Positions 1 to 10,472 are shown, counted from the stretch's first letter. The stretch is DNA of 17,408 nucleotides from Saccoglossus kowalevskii (GCF_000003605.2 NW_003123411.1:9600-27007), one strand, 5' to 3'. Numbers and translations: made by a program. The notes: generated by a model not told the origin, from the sequence alone.

Positions 1-560
1 CATGGCACTGAAATGGATTCTGTTTTTCAAGATTTATATTTGGGTCTTATTCACTGTCCGAATAGGCACAATTTCAGGGTATATTTCAGGAAATGTGTAG
101 TTGTCCGGGGTAGCTGTTTTTGAATAAATATGGATCTATAATCGAAATCTCGCGTAAATATCGTTACATTGTTTTAATAACGCCCGTCACGTCTTTCATG
201 TAGTCCAAACTAATATATACAGAATTAAAACCACTGTAGCATCTTTATTTGGTATAAATATGGGCATGTTTTTTTTTAATACATTGGTATGAAAATGCTC
301 ACACCTTTTAAGGCTCAGCGGCACAATCGTCTGCCTGCATGATGTTGTTCCGTTCGAACTCCACAACATAGTGATAGTGGAGTGCTTTGCCTGAACATTC
401 ACCTTGAAAATTCAAGATGAGTGGCACCTTCTACCTAGTTTTAAGTCTAGTGCCCCCTCCACGGCCTGCAACTTTGCTTCTTGCTTAAAAACACGGAAAT
501 ATTATAAAATAGGTATGAATGACTAGCGATGTTAATTAGCATTGCAGTGGGCGCCAGGCT

Positions 561-659
561 GTCAGTCAGCCACCAGTCCACTCACCAAACATAATGCAAA
601 ATGCTATTGCGTGTTTCAGTTGAAACAGTTGCCCTACGATTCACTGGTGGCGCACTGAC
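561..659. repeat. Imperfect inverted repeat, 17-bp arms
   Basis: The left arm at 561-577 and the right arm at 643-659 are reverse complements except at two adjacent positions. The shared core is GCCACCAGT/ACTGGTGGC. The 65-bp spacer contains a small palindrome, GTTTCA-GT-TGAAAC. No flanking duplication marks it as a transposon end. It may be a chance or remnant structure. Confidence 0.5.
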
Positions 660-1366
660 GACTATTGGACAACAAACGCACGTGTGTCACAAAGAGCGTA
701 CTACGTATATGCCGAGGTTTGTGGATTATGATGATTGAATATGATGCGTATGTTGATTAGTGTGTCTAGAGTTTATACTTGGCAAGTTTGATAATGTAAA
801 TAAACAAGGACTGGTAGCTTGTAATTCCGTAGGTCTATATTGCGACTGACAATGTTACTCTACCTCTATTTCTCTATTTATTTATTTTATTTGATTTCTT
901 CTTTTTTTCGTTTTGTTTTGTAGGTGGCAATCTCATAGGATTATGAACCAACTCCATGATTATGATAGTTCACATAATGTTTTCAGGGTGGCTGGACACT
1001 TGCTAAATAAAGCGTCATGGTCATTCATCGTACAGCCCACTTGTGTTTTTAAACACGTTGAATACGGCATGGAACCCGTGTCGCACACGAGTGGCACGAC
1101 AACCGTTTTGCCCTTTTTTGTTAGAAAACAATTAAAAAATTCTTAAAAGATTAAAATCACATAAGATATAGATCCATGTTCGCGAGCACTTAACCCTAAA
1201 ACGCTTGCGTGCTTTTTTCACGTAAACAATAAAATTATAATTTGACTTTAAACAGTGATGCCAGCCTGAGTCTCTCCATTAAAAGTGTAAATTAATAACA
1301 TAACAATAGTTGGCGAGTAATTTATGCGAGAGTTGTAATTAAACGTGCATTCACTGGGTGAATGAT

Positions 1367-1384
1367 TAATAATAATAATAATAA
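1367..1384. repeat. (TAA)6 microsatellite
   Basis: Six perfect TAA units in an AT-rich background. It follows a short hairpin, CATTCAC-tgg-GTGAATG, around 1349-1365. Confidence 0.9.
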
Positions 1385-1668
1385 CCGTTACATAAAAATG
1401 AAATGATTACAATTCATTTTTGACTGAAAGTAGAAAACAGAACGTTAAAATAACATAAGATGAGACTGGACAAAGTAATGCAAAACACGCTTTCATATAC
1501 ATTGTCACGTGTCTAATTAGTTTTGGGTGGTTGGTATTAAAAAATGATAATGAACTTGTTGATATTGTTTTCAGACTGGAAAATGGGGATTTCATTAGTA
1601 AATTCTGAGTACATAGTATACCTTTCAATTGACTTCAATACTGTCACTCCTACACTAATTACAAATCC

Positions 1669-1736
1669 TTTAGATATACACTACCTTTAGAAATACACTA
1701 CCTTTAGAAATACACTATCTTTAGAAATACACTACC
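1669..1736. repeat. Tandem repeat, 4 x 17 bp
   Basis: Four consecutive 17-bp units run at 1669-1685, 1686-1702, 1703-1719 and 1720-1736. The consensus is TTTAGAAATACACTACC. Unit 1 has T for A at its seventh base and unit 3 has T for C at its sixteenth base; units 2 and 4 are identical. Such near-identity points to recent expansion of a minisatellite. No coding or regulatory role is visible. Confidence 0.93.
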
Positions 1737-1952
1737 TACTTATTGTGAAAATATCAAATCCAATGAACACAAATTCCGGAATCTATTTACGTTTTTAACC
1801 CCCTTACCAACTGAATAACCAAAATGTTGTTTGTGCCCATATATAAACAATCATGCTTACTTTAGTGTTTTAATGTTTTTATATAACTTTTTTTAACTTA
1901 TTCTGCTTATAGTAGAACTCCTTTAGCCAACACTGTCTATATGTATATATTT

Positions 1953-1967
1953 AAAAAAAAAAAAAAA
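1953..1967. repeat. A15 homopolymer
   Basis: Fifteen consecutive A residues lie downstream of a TATA-rich stretch. There is no upstream retroelement-like sequence that would make this a poly(A) tail with confidence. Confidence 0.8.
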
Positions 1968-2317
1968 GAATAAATATGTGATTACACTATCTTGTTATAA
2001 CAGAAAAGTAATGCACGCTAATCTAGACAACGCCCTCTATTACACCGTTGCAAATGTGTATGTCGGCCTGTGAGGGCACACTCACATATAATGACGCTTT
2101 ACAGGTATATCATATTTAAAACTCGGGACTTACAAAATAGCTTGTTTATTCAAACACACATTTACCCACTTCGGGAAACAGTGTTCATGGATGAGCCTAT
2201 TAACACGGTTAACACTAAACTCGTGGTTTATGATTAGACTTTAACGAATTGACTCGTGAGGGCGTACATTAAAAAAATAAAATGATAAGTACTAGTAGTT
2301 TGTATATTGTCTCAGAA

Positions 2318-2415
2318 TATCGATTCTTCACTATCGCTTAGTATCGATTTTTAGAGATGGAGATGGTAAATGACAGAACCCTTGAAACAACATCTGTCTA
2401 TTATCGATATAAATA
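2318..2415 (+). promoter_or_regulatory. TATCGAT cluster followed by a TATA-like box
   Basis: TATCGATT occurs at 2318-2325 and again at 2342-2349, and TATCGATA at 2402-2409. The last copy overlaps TATAAATA at 2408-2415, a good match to a TATA box on the plus strand. TATCGATA is the Drosophila DRE consensus; its meaning in this organism is unknown. If the box works, transcription would start near 2440. The sequence from there to the AATAAA at 2638 has no protein-like reading frame that I recognise. This is a candidate only. Confidence 0.3.
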
Positions 2416-2637
2416 CCATCCTCTAGTGTCGAGCAGAATTTTACATTTCATTTGTTTTGTGGTTTGTCATGACCAGGGATTTTAACACAACAACCCCTTT
2501 CTGGGACTCACTATAGGAACTTTGATATGTGTCATGACAATGTATTATAATTTTTTTTATTTTCAACATAGTCAAATGCTAAAAAGCAAACAAAATTACT
2601 TTTAATTGTTGTTCTTTGTGTGTGTTGCAATATACTC

Positions 2638-2643
2638 AATAAA
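2638..2643 (+). terminator. Candidate polyadenylation signal AATAAA
   Basis: A plus-strand AATAAA is followed within 30 nt by a GT-rich stretch (ctgttgttctgaggtttg), the usual arrangement of a polyadenylation signal and its downstream element. No coding exon upstream was recognised, so the transcript it would end is unknown. Confidence 0.3.
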
Positions 2644-2649
2644 TTGAAC

Positions 2650-5500
2650 TGTTGTTCTGAGGTTTGCATTCTTGCTTCTTTATGTTAAGTATATATGATC
2701 AAACTTTCTACATGGTTTAAATTCTATTCCTAATAGAATGTAGATGTAGACCAGTATTACAAATTCCAACAAATAATGTGGTAGACACCAGGGTTACCAA
2801 ATCTTAAATATTAGTGACCCTGATGAGAAGTAGGTGGACTAACTTGCTAGTGCTGTTAAAATCAGCACTAAACGTGCAGTAAATGTACATGCAAGCCTGG
2901 AATAATTATGTGCTTTCTTAACGTTAATACATGCTACACAAAACATATATAGTAATACTATCGAACTACAAGGGTGGTTTGGTAAATCTCGACACCATGC
3001 AAAATTCCGTGCCGCCGTCTGTACTCGTTTGATTCATTGATCAGTTTGATGTCAAAATTAAATCAATGATATATACTACTTTGCAAATAATAGTGTAGTT
3101 GCTGTTGTTATGTGTTTGTTGGTCATTAAATCTTGACGCCAAGGATATTATAGATGGTAGAAAACATCTCAAGATGCTCTAAAACTAGTTCATATCTGAC
3201 TGTGTGATTAATGCGTATAGTTAACGGGCACGCTAATAAGAGCATGGGTGGGAAGGGGTGGTTAGCTGGTGCTGGATACGGTAAAAAATCACAGCAATAA
3301 ATGCGTGTTTTTACTTTACAGTTCTAAAAAATGCTTACAAATTACATACGGGGAATTGCACATTTTCAGAAAACAACGAGGGGACAAAAAATAAATACGT
3401 GCAAAAAATGAAGTGTAGGGAAAATAAAACTGTTGTAAACAATCTCCTTTTGGGTGTTGACTGTTATCAACGTTATCAACTACCATGTTTGCATAGCTAA
3501 CAATTTTTGAAAAAGTTGACCGAGCAATAATGGAATTTATGGAAAAGTAAAACGTGGGGATATGCCATTTCAGTCGAAACGTTATAAAAAATGTTGACTC
3601 TTTTTTATGCAAGCGCGAATTTCATTCCAAACTGAGTGAGAAGATGAATACAAAATAGATTACTGATGTGCACATACTTTCCTTACATGTTTTGCGGAAG
3701 CTTACATTCGGTTCATTCTGGTAGTACTGTTTGAATAGCTTTAATGAAATACCGTATAGGAAATATCACAATAAGTATTTGGCAAAGCATATTGTCATAC
3801 GAAAGTCAGAAACCAGAAAGATAAAAAGTATTGGTTCGGGGTGTCGAGCAATGGAGGGGACGTCGAAGTATTTAAACAATACTAAATATGGCATGAACAA
3901 AAATACATCGTTCTGTTCTGAAAATTTACTTTCATGGAGGAAATGGTACAATCGTTTTATAAAAAATACGAATTCCTCCCACGTGTTAGTCAAGCTGAAC
4001 GGAAGTGGCAGACATTGACCAGTGACGTCATAGCCAGTCAACAATATTATTGTAATAGGGTAACTCCTACATACATGTGATTTGCATGCAATGCTTTGTT
4101 GACTGTTCATTGACCCAATTACCAATATCCAGGACAACTGCTGTTCAAATTACTGTTTCGTAAATACATTTACCTTGGGAGGGGAAAGAGGGTGCATGAT
4201 GCTTTCAAAGTATCGTTACTAGCTCCCTCTGGTCATTTTATTTTCACATTTCTTTTCCCTCTGCTATAAAGCAACAATTTTCAGCAATGTCCAATTTCTG
4301 TCCCCAAAGATTGGATGTGAATATTTTCCAGAAAGCAGGAAAAGCTGTTCAGTTTCACTTGGACAAAATGAGAAGGGGAAAATGACTATTTTTAAGTTGG
4401 ACATTCAAAGCATTGAGCTGTTAAAAATAGATTGAGATTATCAGTTGATCGCTTGGTTGTAGAGCTGGTGTTAACCGGTTCTAGCGATATTGGGAGATAG
4501 CGTTTTTATCACAATCATCTAATTAAAGGATTATATCTACAATTTCACATCCATTGATAAATTAGGATTTTATGAACTAGATCCAATCATGAAATGAGGG
4601 ATGCCTTGTATTGAATTTGGAGTCATTGCATGTCTATTACATGAATGACACATGTTCAATTCTCGGGTAGATTTGTACAAGAAATTTACTTCTAAAAGGA
4701 CTATTGTCTACAGCTGGGAGAGAAACTATTTTAATACAGAGTTCCAGTTGTAATGTATAATTCCTCTTCATTTTGACTACAAAAATGTTAACGCAATCCC
4801 CAGAATAGTGTATTCAACAATAGTCTTGACTACATTTTATCTTTGACCCTTATCCTGCCAGCGCCATGTACTTTTACATTGATTTGACCAGATAGGAGTT
4901 AATTTTCCAGGTTACTGGTCATCTGTTCAGTATGCCAAAACTTGGCCAATTTTGTGGATACTAAGTTTCATTTCACTTATATAGTTCTGTATTTGCAATG
5001 CAAATATTTGAAAGCACAAGAATCAGTCAACCATTTATAAGTTATCACCCTTTAAAAGTTTATTAAATAAGCTAACATTAAGTATATCTCTATTACACAA
5101 TAACTACTGGTACATTTGATAAAATATTTATAATTTCTCCCATTGAATAGAAAACATTTTAAATTACACATTTAGGCGGTCTAAAATATTGAGAGGAGCT
5201 TCTCTGTATACCCATCTCTTCAATAAGTTTAAATTCAGTTAGAGAAGGGAGACCGAGAAACACTTTAAAATGTAACAAATATCTTATATCAATAAATAAA
5301 GTTAAAATATACACACAAAGTTTTCACAAACACATTTTGCATGGCGTGGTTTGATCAAGTCCCACTCCCAAATTGTATGATGGATGGGCACCTGTGAAAA
5401 GTGAACCAAAGGCATTGGTCCTGCAATTTTGAAAAAAGGGGCTAGGTTCAGATGAGACGAGCCTCTTGAAAATTGGTATTCCTAGATTGATTAGAAAAAA
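2650..5500. other. No recognisable gene; intergenic AT-rich DNA
   Basis: I see no gene here. Two opposite-strand frames of 95 and 123 codons overlap around 3731-4137. Neither resembles a known family and neither has splice or start context, so I treat them as chance. A perfect CRE palindrome TGACGTCA lies at 4023-4030. The left side is flank; the SPSB transcript may extend as far as about 5060 if a distal signal is used. Confidence 0.6.
4023..4030. promoter_or_regulatory. CRE-like palindrome TGACGTCA
   Basis: A full 8-bp cAMP-response-element palindrome with no recognised gene nearby. The nearest transcript end is the SPSB 3'UTR, more than 1 kb away. A single 8-bp match in 17 kb may be chance. 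Confidence 0.25.
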
Positions 5501-5519
5501 AATCTGTTTGGAATGATTG

Positions 5520-5525
5520 TTTATT
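5520..5525 (-). terminator. Candidate SPSB polyadenylation signal
   Basis: TTTATT on the plus strand is AATAAA in the SPSB sense. About 20-30 nt further along the transcript is a run of eight T, a typical U-rich downstream element. Use of this site would give a 3'UTR of about 1.2 kb from the stop codon at 6720. A further AATAAA word lies near 5058, so a longer form cannot be excluded. Confidence 0.4.
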
Positions 5526-6719
5526 GGGTATGCATCAATCGTTTCCGTCACTTGCCTATTGGTCCAATGATAAGAGAAAGTATATTTATATTGTGTACTA
5601 AATCTAAAATATTGACAGGAGAAACCATGTGCAAACAATCGACGAGCTTTTTTTAAAAAAATATTTGGCATTAATTAATATGACATAATAAAACAGCAGC
5701 TCTGTCAAAAAATAAAAAATTCTTACAAAATTTACAGTTTCCAAATTGCTGAACTACTAGAAATCTGGTTACTATATCAGTACCATGCACAGGAGCTGTC
5801 TGATTTGAATGCTTGCTAAAAAAAAAAAAAAGACAATCCATCGGTAGCCTAAAACAGGTTTGGCTGGAAAGGGGTTGGGCAATTTAATAGGTGCTCTGGT
5901 TTACTACGCTGAACTGAAAATATAAATATTCTTTACCACACCTTACAAAAAAAAGAGCAATTTCTGACAATCTGCTCGAACAAATACGCCATATTTACAT
6001 ATTGCACCAAGGAATTGACCAAGCTGAATGATTCACATCACATTAAGACTTGAAAATTTGACAGATTTACAAAAAAACAATTACAATTTCAGCCACATTT
6101 CAGCATTCGCCATTTCTCTCTAAGCAGACTTTTTACAATAATGTCAACTTGTTAGTTGCATAGCAATGCCACGCCACAGCCCTCTTGTCAAAATACATTA
6201 AAAGTACAAAAGCAAAATGACAGCTATTAAACATGGAAGGAAGTCCTTGTGTATTTGATACAAACTCTGCTAGCACCTCAATAAATTAAGACCGTAGAGG
6301 CAGAAGTAAAATTATGGCAAGTTGCAGAGACGAGAGGCAGTTGCCGAATTTAAAAGTTGAATAATAACCATCATTCTATATCACCTTTAAAACCACATTA
6401 TCATGTGTATGGAGAAGGGGTAGACAGGTTTGAAATTCATTGTACAACTTTTTATCTGACATCAGAGTCCTACGATTAGAAAGTCTGACATGATTAACTA
6501 TTCGTCACGCCAACACAGAATTGTAGTACCATACGATTTCAAAATCTTCTGTCTGGGGTTGTTGATGCAACTTGTCTCTGATAAATTCATTTTTGAACTG
6601 TGAATATCTCTTCCCAATGAACCTGCATTGTTTTTAACAATATCTTATAAAATAATATAAATATAACAGCCATTGAAGGCTCAGTCTTATAAAATTTGGT
6701 TTTGCCATGTGATTGCGCG
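5526..6719 (-). other. Probable SPSB 3'UTR
   Basis: This AT-rich stretch directly follows the SPSB stop codon in the gene's sense and runs to the candidate AATAAA at 5520-5525. A Pumilio-type TGTAAATA lies on the minus strand near 5992-5999, suggesting possible post-transcriptional control. There is an A14 run (T14 in the transcript) at 5818-5831. No other gene is seen. The extent is inferred from context only. Confidence 0.45.
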
Positions 6720-6847
6720 TTACTGATAAAGAAGGTAATTCCGCAGTACTGTTGGAAGAGGCAAGTCATGCACTTTATGTAGTCTTTCTTTGCCAACAGA
6801 TACTCTGATTGCACGTCGACACAAATCCATAAGAGGCAGAGGTTCAG
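6720..6847 (-). CDS. SPSB last coding exon: SOCS box
   Basis: This is the 3' coding exon of the SPRY/SOCS-box gene, residues 232-273 plus part of the split codon 232. It begins after a TTGTTACAG acceptor (AG at 6849-6848) and ends at TAA (6722-6720). The translation starts PEPLPLMDLCRRAIR and ends LPLPTVLRNYLLYQ. It shows an Elongin B/C-binding BC box (Leu237-x3-Cys241-x3-Ile245) and a Cul5 box (Leu260-Pro-Leu-Pro263, then Tyr269-Leu270). In this family the box recruits Elongin B/C and Cullin-5/Rbx2 to build a ubiquitin ligase. Joining to the upstream exon restores a Pro codon (C|CT), matching the GLDPEPLPLMDLC stretch of human SPSB1/4. The exon is too short and lacks an own start, so it is easily missed by frame-based annotation. 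Confidence 0.96.
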
Positions 6848-8284
6848 CTGTAACAAAAAAATAAATAAATAAAAATTAGTTGTTTTAACACTAATAGCCG
6901 CCTACATTTGCAGGATAGAGAATCACAATCTGTATCAATATACATGAAATGGGTTGCTCAAAGAAATTGTAGGTGGGTTCCATTCTAACCATGAAATTAA
7001 GCACAAGTGACCGCCCACAGAATACATTTATGATGAATACAAGGTTGTCACTAGTATCTTGTGAGCAAAAAAGCAACCCAATATAGCTCACTGTTATACT
7101 AACAAAAGTGCAAGATTGATAGTTCAAATGTTACAATTTGCAAGTAGAGACCAAATACTGGCAAAACAGAGCTACATTTGCAATACTACTTTGCTGGGCT
7201 TTTCTTTTACAGTAAATTACATGCAAGACTGACGGGCAAGCAAGGAATGCAAGGCAAGCGGTGACATGTTCTCAAATTATACATCAATGCTTCCTTCAGT
7301 GTATTTTTAGCATCAAATTTAGTAGCGATACTATAACTGTCAACAAACATGCACCTACTGCAATACAAAATGTTCTGCTGGACGGGGTTTGCAAAAATGC
7401 ATGAAAGAATGATCAGCCGTTTATACAAGTGGAATTAAGCTCCAAGTATGATGATATATTTGAGAAAATGCAGAACCAGCAATGTACTCTCAACTGCCAG
7501 GGATATGCAACTTGCATAAACTAATATTACTGATGTTGTTAAATCCAGCCTTGAAGCTAAGGTCGTTTCAATAATTTATTTCCTTTTATAAGTTTATTAC
7601 CAGAATAAATCAAGTCGGATACTGATATTACAGTCTCTTCGTGACAATATGAATTCATCACTATGCAAATTCAATTCATTAAATCCAGTTGTATTTTTTA
7701 GTTAATTTAACTAGTTACACAAATTAAACTATAGTTACAGTATAAAGTAATATACGCAATGATTACCTCATGTGGGGAAATTTTGGTTCAGTAAATGTAA
7801 CAGGTTCTTATTACTGGTAATCACTATTGACACAAATGTTAAAATAAATTTATGGTTTTCTCAAACATAAATCAAATGTTAACTTTATTTAACACTAACT
7901 GAATAAAATGGCCAGCTATTTTACCATTCAGCATTTCATAATTACACTTATTTCAGATGAAAAACCATCATCATGACTTAAGTCAAATGTTTCTAGTAAC
8001 TTTAAAAAATGACTGGGCATGCTTCATTTTATATTTTTGTGTATGTGCCATACTTTATTATTGCTAACACATAATTATGATTTAAAACTAGAGATGTGAA
8101 AAAAAGAACGTCAAAGTAAATTAAAAAATACAACATTTGTAAAATGGCTAATTTGCATATCAATAGTTTTGATTTAATTTGCATGAATTCTCCCAAAATA
8201 CTGGTATACAGGTTACCAGAAATGAAGATTTATTTGGCTTTCAGTTTACTTTGATTAACTATATAAACATGAACTAATACTTAC
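6848..8284 (-). other. SPSB intron 2 (phase 1)
   Basis: The intron runs from a GTAAGT donor (8284-8279 on the minus strand) to a TTACAG acceptor (6853-6848). It splits the codon for Pro232 after its first base. It is 1437 nt, AT-rich, and I see no other gene, RNA or clear mobile element inside. Confidence 0.93.
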
Positions 8285-8978
8285 GATCAAGTCCACCGAT
8301 ATATTGCATTGTTATTTCACAATGTCCCCATACTGCACTCACAATGGGGTAAAGTTTCTTCCCCTTAAGTCCTCTAAAAGCAATTCCTAGGTATTGTCCA
8401 TCAACAACAAAACTTAGGGTTCCTTCATCCATGTCAAGAACAACAAGAAATTTATCAGGCACAACAAAGTTTTCATCAGAGTTCAGAAGACTTGGATACG
8501 TTAGTCCGGGATTATTCTTCACATCATGGTAAAGTTTGTTCCTTCCAAGATCCCAGCCCCACGATTCACAGTTGCTTCCAACTAATGATTGATAACCAAC
8601 ACAATGTAAAGGTGCATTCTTAGTGCCAACTCCAACAACAGCATGTGTACCTCGTTGACGTGTACTCCAGTTGATTTCCCAAACATGAAGTCCACGTGTG
8701 AATCCTTGTTTACCCCGTATACAGTCAGTACTTTGTGCAACAGGATGACGATGGAAAGACATTGGATCATCTTCTTTCACAAATATGTTTAATGATCTAT
8801 CACTTTCATTCCAGGAATGTTTATTTTGCACATCCTTGGGAGCTCTTGGCATGTCTAAGAGAATATCAAGACGGCTTGGTTTGTGCAATTCCATATTGAA
8901 TATGTAGTCTTTGTGGATAGGCTTATACACTGGATCCCTTGCTATGGTCTTTATGCCTCCTGATACCTTTTGACCCAT
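8285..8978 (-). CDS. SPSB1: SPSB1/4-type SPRY domain and SOCS box protein, main coding exon
   Basis: Substrate-receptor subunit of a cytoplasmic Cullin-5 E3 ubiquitin ligase; relatives bind (D/E)-(I/L)-N-N-N motifs in VASA, Par-4 and inducible NO synthase. This exon encodes residues 1-231 and the first base of codon 232. It starts [11 protein letters not shown], as human SPSB1 does, in a strong Kozak context (gcaaccATGG). The SPRY/B30.2 domain spans about residues 55-230. The pocket residues known from family structures are present: Arg77, Pro79, Ala81, Tyr129 and Val216-Trp217-Gly218. Long stretches such as [30 protein letters not shown] and [11 protein letters not shown] are almost unchanged from vertebrates. 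With the exon at 6720-6847 the protein has exactly 273 residues, the human SPSB1 length. An in-frame ATG further upstream (9032) lies before the acceptor, in intron, and is not the start. It is the SPSB1/SPSB4 (gustavus) group; which vertebrate paralogue is closer cannot be settled by eye. Confidence 0.97.
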
Positions 8979-9009
8979 GGTTGCATCAGGAACAACTCTG
9001 ATAAATAAA
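8979..9009 (-). other. SPSB 5'UTR start of coding exon and its acceptor
   Basis: Two in-line acceptors precede the start codon on the minus strand: a TTGCAG, giving an exon start at 9009, and a TTTATTTATCAG, giving an exon start at 8997. Both leave a short leader of about 19-31 nt ahead of ATG 8978. The upstream stretch is pyrimidine-rich. The absence of promoter features here means the transcript most likely begins further upstream, at a non-coding exon. Confidence 0.6.
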
Positions 9010-9754
9010 CTGCAAGTCGATAAACGACACAAATTAGGAACTTGAAATTACTCGCACTTGCAGATCACTAATTAATAATAATCCACCAGATTTCTAGAAA
9101 GAAAAAGAAGAAAATTTATTTAATGAAACATTTTGTTTGTTGAGTATGCGAACAACCAGCTAAGCATAGATCTCAGCGCTTTAAAATGGGACAATCAAGG
9201 ACAATGGCACTAGGTCTGACTGGAGATAAAAGATCCTTCATGCATTCAAATGACCCTACCTAAAGGACAAAACAAGTCTACAAGGACATTCACTGCATTT
9301 CCTCTCAGTGAAAACAAATTTTATATGACTGAACGCAACTGTATTATTTTTAACAGGACTACTATAAACAATACTGAACTAACAATACAGTTAGTATTAG
9401 ACAAAGGAATTCACAAAAGTATCATGGTCACTGGTTAAAAATAGGAATGTTGACCTGTCTCATGCAAAGCATTGACCACTTAAAGCCATATAAGGAATGT
9501 TCACCCTGAGTAGCAGCCATTTTGATACTAACAGGAAACCATGCATGGTTCCTTCCCTGCTGTGTAACTAATTATTAGTTTGGCAGCAATTTTAATTATA
9601 CCAAGTAACCTAGCAAATTTCAATAGTTTAAATTAATGTGCTTTAGAATGACAAATTCTAGTTCAAGACATTAAGAAAAATATAATTTAGCCAGTCCCAC
9701 TGGAACTATACTGAAGAATAATTCAAGACAAACAATTATATAGATCAACACTTC

Positions 9755-10330
9755 GTTGTGTCGTCACCGGAAGCGCTGTCCCAGCACAAACCTGTGTCAT
9801 ATGACGCCTTACTAGCCGATTTTGGCTAAACATTCCGCTCCGCCGCCTCTTTATAACAGTGTTTATACGCGGAACTTGATATTGCTTTTTACAATTTGGG
9901 TTGCCTTTGAATCACATATTTTAGTGAAACATTGTTTATAGAGTGAAATATTATTGTCATACATAATTCAATCTTTGAAACAACAGAAACACATAATAAC
10001 GATAATCAAATTTGTGTTTGAACTTTCGAAAGTGGTTGCGTTATTTCCGGTTACAACTAGTTCGAAAATAGAACGTCCTTGAGCGCAATAAAATCACGCG
10101 TAGAACTCCATCCGAACCAGACTCTGGTAGCGTAAACTTATTGCAATTTGGGCCCAGTTTGTTCTTACAAGTTTTCTAAGTTTCATTTATCATTATTTAG
10201 TAAACAGGTCTCTGAAACGATTTAATATATCCGTAAAATACGTGGCAATCGACGATTGACTTCGAAACGTTCGAAATTTCGAACAAACTCCCGGCACACC
10301 TTGCGCGATATGCATCAGATCGGTGTAGAA
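9755..10330. promoter_or_regulatory. CpG-richer patch with ETS sites inside SPSB intron 1
   Basis: CpG dinucleotides are visibly clustered here compared with the flanks. An ETS-type ACCGGAAGC lies at 9766-9774 on the plus strand, and its relative ACCGGAAAT on the minus strand at 10051-10043. A TTATAAAG word on the minus strand sits around 9853-9846 beside a GCGGCGGAGCGG stretch. Repeated TTCGAA words occur around 10025-10285. This could be an alternative SPSB promoter or an enhancer. No first exon with a firm donor could be assigned. Confidence 0.3.
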
Positions 10331-10362
10331 ATGATCAACACTTTAAATGCTTACTATTACCG

Positions 10363-10472
10363 GTATATAACTAGGTTCATTGTTTCCCAGTAAATAGCAC
10401 GATAATTAATGTTTAAATTCACACATCAATTATCATGCTACTTACAGGGAAACAATGAACCTAATTAAATAC
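10363..10472 (-). repeat. Long hairpin, 50-nt arms and 10-nt loop
   Basis: The left arm 10363-10412 and the right arm 10423-10472 match as reverse complements at 44 of 50 positions. The six differences are at 10367/10468 and 10389/10446 (A opposite A on the plus strand) and at 10371/10464, 10394/10441, 10400/10435 and 10408/10427 (C opposite A). In minus-strand RNA, the SPSB sense, all four C/A pairs become G:U and only two U:U mismatches remain. A further 6-bp stem, 10348-10353 with 10475-10480, lies beyond a small bulge. It may be a miRNA-type precursor in the intron or a palindromic MITE. No target-site duplication is evident. Confidence 0.85.

Larger units (their letters stand above)
1..1660. 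other. No recognisable gene; AT-rich non-coding DNA
   Basis: I find no exon, RNA gene or recognisable protein in this stretch. Short open frames of about 70 codons occur on both strands but have no family resemblance and the composition expected of random AT-rich DNA. It holds an imperfect inverted repeat (561-659), a run of six TAA units (1367-1384) and an E-box-like CACGTG near 1505. It could belong to the 3' flank or an intron of a gene outside the window. Confidence 0.6.

Noticed and set aside
913-1146. A 77-codon plus-strand frame preceded by a pyrimidine-rich stretch ending in TTTTGTAG, like an acceptor
   Set aside because: The protein has no recognisable domain and no matching donor or neighbouring exon; a pyrimidine-rich AG is common in this AT-rich DNA.
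2468-2530. A SECIS-like arrangement (ATGA, then AA 11 nt later, then GA) after a CCAG/CTGG stem
   Set aside because: Helix II would be only seven pairs with two wobbles, there is no helix I, and no selenoprotein exon lies upstream.
3731-4137. Opposite-strand frames of 95 and 123 codons as possible genes
   Set aside because: They overlap on opposite strands, match no family I know and lack splice or start context. A frame of this length is expected by chance in 17 kb.
8582-8770. A second minus-strand frame of 62 codons inside the SPSB exon
   Set aside because: It is an out-of-frame shadow of the SPRY coding sequence.
8979-9032. An 18-residue upstream extension of the SPSB reading frame from the ATG at 9032
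   Set aside because: It lies in or before the acceptor region, has no family similarity, and the conserved MGQK start at 8978 has the strong Kozak context.
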